From: Bacteroidota bacterium
Lineage (GTDB): Bacteria; Bacteroidota; Bacteroidia; Bacteroidales; B18-G4
Direction: 5' to 3'
Length of the DNA stretch: 17,608 nt
Assembly: GCA_003648575.1 (NCBI GenBank)
Contig: QMPN01000032.1
Location: 1-17,608 of the forward strand
Below are positions 7,466-13,071 of the stretch, piece after piece. Made by a program: the position numbers and the translations under genes. How positions within the stretch are numbered: position 1 is the first letter of the stretch; every line of letters starts with the position of its first letter. The notes under the pieces were generated by a model. The model saw nothing but the letters and a program-made list of their open reading frames with translations. It was not told where the DNA came from and searched no databases.

Positions 7466-7624
7466 ATGGCAAAAAAGAAACCATTTGTATTAAGGCTAAA
7501 TCCCGAAACGCTGGAGATGGTCGAGAAGTGGGCTGCGGACGAGTTCCGCAGCACCAACGGCCAGCTGGAGTGGATTATCGATTCGGCTTTGAAGAAAGCC
7601 GGACGGAAGAAAAAGATTGGGTGA
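7466..7624 (+). CDS. Small Arc-like ribbon-helix-helix protein
   Basis: This 52-aa gene starts 2 bp after the SPFH stop. The product MAKKKPFVLRLNPETLEMVE... continues with KWAADEFRSTNGQLEWIIDSALKKAGRKKK and has the ribbon-helix-helix plan: a short basic beta strand (KPFVLRLNP, residues 5-13), helix 1 (14-27), a turn with RSTNGQ, and helix 2 (32-45), then a very basic tail. The RSxNxxLEWII pattern resembles Arc-type DNA-binding domains. Such a gene commonly follows an SPFH gene, so both are probably in one functional unit, perhaps as an autoregulator; that role is inference. The TGA overlaps the first bases of an 18-bp inverted repeat. Confidence 0.88.
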   Translation: MAKKKPFVLRLNPETLEMVEKWAADEFRSTNGQLEWIIDSALKKAGRKKKIG

Positions 7625-7750
7625 TATCGGATTTGGTGATACTGGATTGCATATTTGATATTTGATATGGCATTTCAGAAATATATCTCAAATCCGAAAT
7701 CTTAAATGGTATATCCGATCTTACATCTCCCAATCACCAAATCCGATATC
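7623..7750. repeat. Perfect 18-bp inverted repeat closing a convergent gap
   Basis: The left arm GATATCGGATTTGGTGAT (7623-7640) and the right arm ATCACCAAATCCGATATC (7733-7750) are exact reverse complements, 92 bp apart. The AT-rich interior has further related words (GATATTTGATAT, AATCCGAAATC, TATCCGATC). The left arm overlaps the Arc stop codon and the right arm ends one base before the stop of the radical SAM gene, so the element fills the whole convergent gap. It may act as a bidirectional terminator or be a small non-coding mobile element; the lack of T tracts makes a classical terminator unlikely. Confidence 0.85.
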
Positions 7751-7751
7751 C

Positions 7752-8693
7752 TCAAATCACAAAGTTCTTTCCCTGGAAAGAATTTCTCCGTTCCAGTTCC
7801 GCTTCTACCATTTCCACAATCTTTTCATTCCTGACCAGGCCCCATCCCGGACCAGCCTGGAAGCGGGGTGGCACCTCACCTGCGAAACGTTCGATGATGA
7901 AGCTGGGGTTCAGCTGCTCAATGAAGTCAACGATGAAGGTGATGTATTCATCCAGCTCAAAGAAATTGAAACTGTCAGGATTATTCTGGTACTGCTTTTC
8001 CATGGCTGTGCCTTTTATGATCTGCAACTGGTGGAATTTGATATTTGTCAGGGGTAAAGCTGAGAGGGTAGCGGTTTCCGCCATCATCTCTTCCCGACTT
8101 TCACCGGGCAGACCGAAGATCAGGTGTGCTCCGGTTTTCAGCCCCGCTGCAGCAGTCTTTTCTATGGCTATCTTACTTTCCTCGAAAGTATGTCCCCTGT
8201 TGATCTTCTCAAGGGTTCTGTCATAACAGGATTCAATGCCGTACTCGATAATAATATAATGGGTTTTGGCCAGATCTGCGAAGTATTCCAGCTTTTCGTC
8301 ATCGATGCAGTCGGGTCGGGTGCCGATGACAAGACCCCTGATCTCAGGAAACTGAAGGGCTTGCCCATAAATAGCTTTCAGTTCTTCCAGTGTGGCATAG
8401 GTGTTTGAAAAAGGCTGAAAATATGCAAGGAACTTCCCCGGGTTCTTATATCTCCAGGCGTGAAATTCCATGCCTTCCCTGATCTGCTGCTCTACAGGCT
8501 TGTCAGGCTTGCAATAGGAAGGGTTAAAAGCATCATTGTTACAATAGGTGCAACCGCCCCGTCCTCTGCTTCCATCCCTGTTGGGACACGTAAAGCCGGC
8601 ATCGATGCTCAGCTTCTGCACACGCTCCCCAAATAACTTCTTGAAGTAATTGGAGTAAGCATTGAACCTTCTACTATGTCCCCAGTTATACAT
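7752..8693 (-). CDS. yhcC: YhcC-type radical SAM protein (TIGR01212 family)
   Basis: The 313-aa product is a radical SAM enzyme related to the Elp3/YhcC group; the family's substrate is not known to me. Three cysteines bind the 4Fe-4S cluster: Cys36, Cys48 and Cys51 in FTCPNRDG and GGCTYC, an extended CX11CX2C spacing typical of this group. SAM-binding regions follow, such as YFQPFSNTYA (91-100), GTRPDCI (124-130) and the segment with EYGIES and HLIFGLPGE. The frame stays open 56 codons upstream of the chosen ATG (8691-8693), but that extension lies over the terminator and end of the transporter gene, whereas MYNWGHSRRFN is the usual N terminus. It is separated from the upstream POT gene by a terminator, so it likely has its own promoter, though I could not see a good one. 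Confidence 0.9.
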   Translation of the reverse strand: MYNWGHSRRFNAYSNYFKKLFGERVQKLSIDAGFTCPNRDGSRGRGGCTYCNNDAFNPSYCKPDKPVEQQIREGMEFHAWRYKNPGKFLAYFQPFSNTYATLEELKAIYGQALQFPEIRGLVIGTRPDCIDDEKLEYFADLAKTHYIIIEYGIESCYDRTLEKINRGHTFEESKIAIEKTAAAGLKTGAHLIFGLPGESREEMMAETATLSALPLTNIKFHQLQIIKGTAMEKQYQNNPDSFNFFELDEYITFIVDFIEQLNPSFIIERFAGEVPPRFQAGPGWGLVRNEKIVEMVEAELERRNSFQGKNFVI

Positions 8694-8706
8694 AAATAGC
8701 GAAGAT

Positions 8707-8736
8707 AAAAAAAGCAGGACCAACGGCCCTGCTTTT
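8707..8736 (-). terminator. Rho-independent terminator after the POT transporter
   Basis: Read on the minus strand, AAAAGCAGG and CCTGCTTTT form a perfect 9-bp stem around a 9-base loop (the inner bases can add one G-C pair), followed by a run of seven T in total. It lies 23 bp after the transporter stop and 14 bp before the radical SAM start. Confidence 0.85.
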
Positions 8737-8758
8737 ATATTTAGAAAATTTGTAATGA

Positions 8759-10600
8759 CTATTCTGAATCCTTGGTAACCCTTTCCAATCGCTTCATAAT
8801 TGCAAAGATAAATATTGCAGAGAGCAGACAAACAGCAATGAATATGGCCCACAACTGCCACAGGTCAAGTTTGCCCCATAACGAACTTCCTACGACCAGA
8901 AGCTTGTTTCCAACTGCGGTTGCCAGTAACCATCCTCCCTGCATCAGTCCCTGGAATCTGCTAGGTGCAACTTTCGAAACGAAGGAAAGTCCCATCGGGC
9001 TGAGGAATAATTCAGCGATTGTCAGTACGAGGTAACTGCTCATCAGCCAGTAAGGCAATACGCGGGAGTAATCCGGAACGGGATTGTATTTTATATTGCC
9101 CATGTCATCGACAAACTGTAGCTCATGAGGTGAAACCAGGTTGAGGGAAGCAATCAGGATAATGACAAACCCCATTGAGGCAATGATCATCCCGATACCG
9201 ATCTTTTTAGGAGTAGATGGCTCCCATTTCTTTTTACGGAGCCAGGTAAAGACTGCCATGATCGGAAAGGTCAGGGCAACGATATAGAGTGGGTTAAACG
9301 ACTGAAATATTTCAGGAGCGATAGGGTTGCCGGTCGGGCTGTTTTGTCCAACCAGGTAGTACGTAAAATACCCCAGTCCACCAAACATGACCAGACCGAT
9401 AAATTTATCCGCTAACTTTTTACGGAAGAATATAATGACCAATCCGGCAATAGCCCCGATAAATGCGAGTATCGACTCCAGGCTGAAGAAAATAGCTGTG
9501 AAAGCACCAACCTCTTTTACTGTATAATCTTTTGCAAAAAAGGTTAAGGTCAGTCCATTCTGGTGGAATGACATCCAGAAGAAGATCACAACAACAAATA
9601 CCAGCAGGAGTGCTGAAATTCTCGGTCGTTCTTCTTTTGTCGAGATCTGTGTGATCCAAGCAGCGAAAACTACGAAAAGTCCGACTGCAAATGCGATGTC
9701 AACATTACTGGTAACGAACCATATCCCTACCGAAATACCAATTCCGATTGCAAATGAAATGACTCCTGCGATAAGCTGTTTACCAAACTTGAATTTGCTG
9801 CCGGAGGTTTCTTTTTTCTCCCTGGGCGCTCTTTCTTTGCTTGGCAGATATTTATTAAAAATGACATATACCAGGAGAGAAACGACCATTGCAATGGCAG
9901 CAATTCCAAAAGCATAATTGTAACCTACTGCAAAAGCACTGATGTAATCTTTAGCAAATGCTGAAAGATCTGTAATCTGGTGACCGCTTACTTTATCTGC
10001 AAGTGTTTGAAATGTTGCCTGCGATTCAACAGTGAGTTCACCTTTTTGGTAGGCATGACACAAGGCAGGCAGGCTTCCATCATGAAGATACCCCTGTGTT
10101 TTCAGGAACCAGTTTCTGATCCCGGTGGCTACAAAAGGTGCAAAGAAGGCTCCAATGTTGATCCCCATGTAGAAGATCATAAAGGCAGAGTCGCGCACTT
10201 TTCTGTACTTCTCATTATCATACATCTGTCCGACCACAGCCTGCAGGTTACCTTTAAAAAGGCCGTTCCCAAGGGCAATGGTAAACAGCCCGACGAGCGT
10301 CACTGTCAGGCTCATCCCTGGAACAGCCACGATCACGTAACCGCTAAACATGATAACGATACCTGCGAGGATAACAAGTTTATACCTGTTTGTTGCATCA
10401 GCAAGAAGACCGCCAAGTAGCGCTAATCCGTAAATGCCAAAATAGAACCAGCTGTAAATGCCCCCTGCACCTTCCTCAGATAAGCCGAATTTTGCCTGAA
10501 GGAAGAGAACCAGAATTGCCATCATGGTGTAGAAGCCAAACCTTTCCCCCATATTGGAAAAGAAGGCTACCAATAGTCCTTTTGGATGTCCTTTTAACAT
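8759..10600 (-). CDS. POT/PTR2-family peptide transporter
   Basis: This 613-aa inner-membrane protein of the major facilitator superfamily should import di- or tripeptides with protons. It has 12 or more membrane helices and the family hallmarks: HPKGLLVAFFSNMGERFGFYT near the N terminus, GGLLAD at 63-68 (loop 2-3) and FYMGINIGAF at 143-152 (PTR2 signature). It is longer than the usual 450-520 aa. An insert of about 70 residues around residues 160-230 (with LHDGSLPALCHAYQKGEL) lies between helices, apparently outside the membrane. In helix 1 the ExxER proton-coupling motif reads NMGER (Asn16 for the first Glu), a variant I recall from a Bacteroidota subgroup. The gene has its own promoter and terminator and so is probably monocistronic. 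The specific substrate is unknown. Confidence 0.93.
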   Translation of the reverse strand: MLKGHPKGLLVAFFSNMGERFGFYTMMAILVLFLQAKFGLSEEGAGGIYSWFYFGIYGLALLGGLLADATNRYKLVILAGIVIMFSGYVIVAVPGMSLTVTLVGLFTIALGNGLFKGNLQAVVGQMYDNEKYRKVRDSAFMIFYMGINIGAFFAPFVATGIRNWFLKTQGYLHDGSLPALCHAYQKGELTVESQATFQTLADKVSGHQITDLSAFAKDYISAFAVGYNYAFGIAAIAMVVSLLVYVIFNKYLPSKERAPREKKETSGSKFKFGKQLIAGVISFAIGIGISVGIWFVTSNVDIAFAVGLFVVFAAWITQISTKEERPRISALLLVFVVVIFFWMSFHQNGLTLTFFAKDYTVKEVGAFTAIFFSLESILAFIGAIAGLVIIFFRKKLADKFIGLVMFGGLGYFTYYLVGQNSPTGNPIAPEIFQSFNPLYIVALTFPIMAVFTWLRKKKWEPSTPKKIGIGMIIASMGFVIILIASLNLVSPHELQFVDDMGNIKYNPVPDYSRVLPYWLMSSYLVLTIAELFLSPMGLSFVSKVAPSRFQGLMQGGWLLATAVGNKLLVVGSSLWGKLDLWQLWAIFIAVCLLSAIFIFAIMKRLERVTKDSE

Positions 10601-10667
10601 AGTATTAATTTTTGGTTAGTATTTATTTATATGTAGATTCTTCTATTTGAAATTTAGCAGTAGCCTA

Positions 10668-10697
10668 CAAAAATAAATAAAATAATGAGGTATACAA
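10668..10697 (-). promoter_or_regulatory. Promoter of the POT transporter
   Basis: On the minus strand, TTG (complement of 10695-10697) and TATTTTTG (complement of 10668-10675) are 19 bp apart, matching the Bacteroidota promoter. The leader would be about 60 bases long and AT-rich. Confidence 0.7.
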
Positions 10698-10707
10698 GGA
10701 TTATTAT

Positions 10708-10773
10708 GGTGCGCGGTGCGGGGTGCGCGGTACGTGGAAATCTTCCAATTTCATGTCCCTCGTCCCTCGTCCC
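10708..10773. repeat. GC-rich micro-repeats in an AT-rich intergenic region
   Basis: Two short tandem patterns stand out in the gap between the POT gene and the sigma factor: GGTGCGCGGT at 10708-10717 and again at 10722-10731, and the heptamer GTCCCTC twice plus GTCCC at 10755-10773. Both contrast with the AT-rich DNA on either side and neither is coding. They may be the remnant of a dispersed intergenic element. Confidence 0.6.
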
Positions 10774-10819
10774 GCGGACCTGATAATAAAAGAGTTAATA
10801 TCTTAGCGAAAGAAATAAA

Positions 10820-10847
10820 TTGTTTTTTCTAAGGGGTGTAATATTTG
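10820..10847 (+). promoter_or_regulatory. Possible promoter of the ECF sigma operon
   Basis: TTG at 10820-10822 and AATATTTG at 10840-10847 are 17 bp apart. The -7 part has AA in place of TA and the spacing is shorter than at the other promoters here, so this is weak. An autoregulated ECF-type promoter could lie in the same stretch. Confidence 0.3.
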
Positions 10848-10873
10848 CAACCCAACATCGTCTTACCTATGTC

Positions 10874-11389
10874 ATGACCAGCGAAGAATTCAAATCCGAA
10901 GTGCTGCCGATAAAGAATAAACTTTATCGTTTTGCTCTGCGCCTACTGGGCGATCCTGAAGAAGCGCAGGATATAGTACAGGAGATCTTTCTTCGACTCT
11001 GGACGAAACGTGACAAACTGGGTGAGTACAGAAATATAGAAGCTTTTTCCATGACCATGACCAGGAACCTTTGCCTCGATAAACTGAAGTCTCCCGCCAT
11101 AAGAAATAAAAAACTCGACGATACAAGAGAAATGCCTGACAACAGGACACCATATACAAGTACAGAAACCATCGACACCATGCGATTGGTGAAAATGGCC
11201 ATGGATGCCCTTCCGGAACAGCAAAGGATGGTCATTCAGCTTCGCGATGTCGAAGAATGTGATTTCGATGAGATCGCAGAGATTACCGGTCTGAGCCTGA
11301 ATAATGTGCGTGTGAGCCTGTCGCGGGCTAGAAAGAAAGTCAGGGATACCCTGATAAAAATAAATAATTATGAGTTCTCACAGAATTGA
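10874..11389 (+). CDS. ECF-type RNA polymerase sigma factor
   Basis: The 171-aa product is a two-domain ECF sigma factor. Region 2 spans about residues 12-73 and contains the core-binding helix DIVQEIFLRLW (33-43) and the -10-reading part to NLCLDKLK. Region 4 spans about 106-160, with ALPEQQRMV and the helix-turn-helix from FDEIAEITGLSLNNVRVSLSRARKKV. The frame runs back to a position near 10820, but the ATG at 10874 gives the typical N terminus (MTSEEFKSEVLP) and lies downstream of the possible promoter. It overlaps the next gene by 20 bp, a classical sigma/anti-sigma arrangement. Two exported DUF4252-like proteins follow, so its regulon may concern the envelope; that is inference. Confidence 0.93.
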   Translation: MTSEEFKSEVLPIKNKLYRFALRLLGDPEEAQDIVQEIFLRLWTKRDKLGEYRNIEAFSMTMTRNLCLDKLKSPAIRNKKLDDTREMPDNRTPYTSTETIDTMRLVKMAMDALPEQQRMVIQLRDVEECDFDEIAEITGLSLNNVRVSLSRARKKVRDTLIKINNYEFSQN

Positions 11390-11933
11390 AAAACTACTGG
11401 AAAACTACTTCGAGGGTGAAACCTCCCTTTCCGAAGAGCGGATGCTAAGGGAGTTTTTCCGTCAGAAGGAGATCCCGGCACATCTTGTCGAGCTCAAAGA
11501 ACAGTTCGAGCTCTACGAGGAAGAAGGCCAGGCTAGCTTGCCTGACGATTTTGATGATGTCCTTTTCGAGGAGATCAGAAAACAGGATCGCGGCCGTAAA
11601 GCATACAGGCGCACAACCATATATTATATCACAGGTGTAGCTGCCACCATACTCTTGCTTATTTCAGTATTTGTTCGCTTTGATCCATTTATTGGTAGTT
11701 CACAAGCGAACGACTCTGAAGCTGAGATGGCCTTTAACGAAGCAAGCCGCATACTTTATTTTGTTTCGGATAGATTCAACAAAGGCGCCAACCCACTCAG
11801 TAAGGTTGCTCGTTTCGACGAAGGCATGAAAGACCTTAACAGCATGAAAAAATTCGATGAGGGGCTAAGCAAAACTTCCCCGCTGTCGAGATTTAGCCAG
11901 ATAACTAAACTAATTACAAACCCTGCACCTTAA
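11370..11933 (+). CDS. Single-pass membrane protein, putative anti-sigma factor
   Basis: The 187-aa product has an N-terminal cytoplasmic part of about 80 residues (LLENYFEGETSLSEERMLREFF), one membrane helix at about 83-102 and a C-terminal exported part of about 85 residues. This topology and the 20-bp overlap with the sigma gene make an anti-sigma factor likely. I see no zinc-binding HxxxCxxC motif, so it is not a ZAS-type protein. The exported part carries a near-repeat: RFDEGMKDLNSM and KFDEGLSKTSPL at about residues 148-172. A helix rich in acidic and basic residues in the N-terminal half could contact the sigma factor. The function is inferred from context; it has no close relation to a characterised anti-sigma family that I recognise. 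Confidence 0.75.
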   Translation: MSSHRIEKLLENYFEGETSLSEERMLREFFRQKEIPAHLVELKEQFELYEEEGQASLPDDFDDVLFEEIRKQDRGRKAYRRTTIYYITGVAATILLLISVFVRFDPFIGSSQANDSEAEMAFNEASRILYFVSDRFNKGANPLSKVARFDEGMKDLNSMKKFDEGLSKTSPLSRFSQITKLITNPAP

Positions 11934-11955
11934 TTGGTGCATAATAGCTTAAAAA

Positions 11956-12501
11956 ATGAAAAAGTTAATTATTGCATTATTCGCACTCGTACTCCTTGTT
12001 CCATTAACACAGGCTCAGGAAAGTGTTACGCAAGAGCTATATGAAAAATACAGTGGTACTGAAGGTATTACTACCGTTCATATCACAAAGGAACTCTTCG
12101 GGATGATCGCCCAGATGAACTTCGAAGGTGATGAAGCTGAAGATATGAATGAAATGAAAGATGCCATGGCAGGCCTTGAATTTATCAAGATCGTAATGTT
12201 CGAAAACGGATCTGTGGATAACAAGGACTTTGTTGCCTTTAAAGAGGATCTGGGTGCTTTCGACCTGGATGGCTATTCAGAACTGATGGTAGTAGACGAT
12301 AAGGATGAAAAGATTCGCTTTGTGGCACGCCAGGACGGCGACATGATCAAAGAATTTCTTATCCTGATCTCCTCAGAAAATGAAGTTGGCTTCATCAGTA
12401 TCTTTGGCGACATGGATATGGAAACTATCTCCAAAGTATCCCAGGGAATGGGCATCCAGGAAATGGGAAAGTTTGGTGGACATGATGATGACGATGAGTA
12501 A
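11956..12501 (+). CDS. Exported DUF4252-like protein, first copy
   Basis: The 181-aa product has a clear signal peptide (MKKLIIALFALVLLVPLTQA, likely cut before Gln21) and no lipobox, so it should be periplasmic or at the outer membrane. The mature part alternates short beta-prone stretches (GITTVHITKELFGMIA, LEFIKIVMFENG, SELMVVDDKDEKIRFVARQDG, KEFLILISSENEVGFISIFG) and ends in an acidic HDDDDE tail. This pattern and the gene order fit DUF4252, a Bacteroidota family of unknown function that I know as a neighbour of ECF sigma genes. It starts 22 bp after the putative anti-sigma gene, in the same direction. A role as target or sensor in the sigma system is possible but not shown. Confidence 0.78.
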   Translation: MKKLIIALFALVLLVPLTQAQESVTQELYEKYSGTEGITTVHITKELFGMIAQMNFEGDEAEDMNEMKDAMAGLEFIKIVMFENGSVDNKDFVAFKEDLGAFDLDGYSELMVVDDKDEKIRFVARQDGDMIKEFLILISSENEVGFISIFGDMDMETISKVSQGMGIQEMGKFGGHDDDDE

Positions 12502-12522
12502 TAATCTTCAAAGCAAACAGCG

Positions 12523-13029
12523 ATGAGAATATTCACATTTATGCTGCTGGCAGTCTTCATTATGACTGCCCAGGCACAAAAGTCACCTGTTGAGAAGTTT
12601 ATCAAGAAGCAGGCAAAAGGAGAAGGCATCAGCATGCAGGAGATTGATCTTAAGTCAGATGATTTCGCAAGCCAGTTCCAGGTAGAAGGAGAAGAGATCG
12701 AGGAAGCACTGGAGCAGCTTGACGTGGTTAAAATCCTTTCAAGCGATTCAACAGCTACTTCCGCCGATCTTGAGAATTTCATGTCGAAGGCTAAAGCAGC
12801 CCTCCAGGATGATGCTTATATCGAACTGGCCCGAATCAGATCCGAAGACAATGAAGATGTTGGCATGTATGCCAATCAGCTGGATAACGGGCTGATCCGT
12901 GAGATGATCGTGCTGGTTGGTGAAAGCGAATCTGCTACGATGATATACGTGAAGGGCAACATGGACCTTGCCGGTCTCTTCTCAAGCAAGTTATTTGCTT
13001 CAATGATAGGAGGGAAGGACTGCAAGTAA
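12523..13029 (+). CDS. Exported DUF4252-like protein, second copy
   Basis: The 168-aa product is a diverged relative of the preceding gene, with a signal peptide (MRIFTFMLLAVFIMTAQA, cut before Gln19) and the same plan: GEGISMQEIDLKSDDFASQF, LDVVKILSSDS, YIELARIRSEDNEDVGMYANQ, IREMIVLVGESESATMIYVKGNMDLAGL. It lacks the acidic tail and instead ends in Gly-Lys-Asp-Cys-Lys, with one cysteine three residues from the end region. It begins 21 bp after the first copy and is the last gene of the sigma cassette. The valS promoter lies at and just after its stop codon. Tandem paralogues suggest the two proteins act together, for example as a pair in one complex; that is inference. Confidence 0.75.
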   Translation: MRIFTFMLLAVFIMTAQAQKSPVEKFIKKQAKGEGISMQEIDLKSDDFASQFQVEGEEIEEALEQLDVVKILSSDSTATSADLENFMSKAKAALQDDAYIELARIRSEDNEDVGMYANQLDNGLIREMIVLVGESESATMIYVKGNMDLAGLFSSKLFASMIGGKDCK

Positions 13030-13033
13030 AGCA

Positions 13034-13050
13034 TATTTTTGCTATTTTTG
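13034..13050 (+). promoter_or_regulatory. Tandem -7 boxes of the valS promoter
   Basis: TATTTTTG occurs at 13034-13041 and again at 13043-13050, 9 bp apart; both match TAnnTTTG. A weak CTG at 13020-13022 lies 20 bp before the second box. The boxes directly follow the stop of the second DUF4252 gene, so valS can be transcribed separately from the sigma cassette with a leader of about 15 bases. Confidence 0.6.
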
Positions 13051-13068
13051 CCACCTGAAAATAGCAAA
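13038..13068. repeat. 11-bp inverted repeat over the valS promoter and leader
   Basis: TTTGCTATTTT (13038-13048) and AAAATAGCAAA (13058-13068) are exact reverse complements around a 9-base loop. The left arm covers parts of both -7 boxes and the right arm ends 3 bp before the valS ATG. It could be an operator, an mRNA hairpin over the ribosome binding region, or a weak terminator for the upstream operon; it has no following T run. Confidence 0.7.
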
Positions 13069-13071
13069 CAT

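Noticed and set aside
7752..8057. Plus-strand open frames across the radical SAM gene
   Set aside because: They are shadows of a gene with clear cysteine motifs on the minus strand.
8694..8861. N-terminal extension of 56 codons for the radical SAM protein
   Set aside because: It covers a rho-independent terminator and the 3' end of the transporter gene; the family N terminus begins at the internal ATG.
10820..10873. Upstream extension of the ECF sigma factor
   Set aside because: It overlaps the possible promoter and adds residues not typical of ECF sigma N termini.
13030..13071. T-box riboswitch before valS
   Set aside because: The space between the upstream stop and the ATG is only about 42 bp, too short for a T-box leader.
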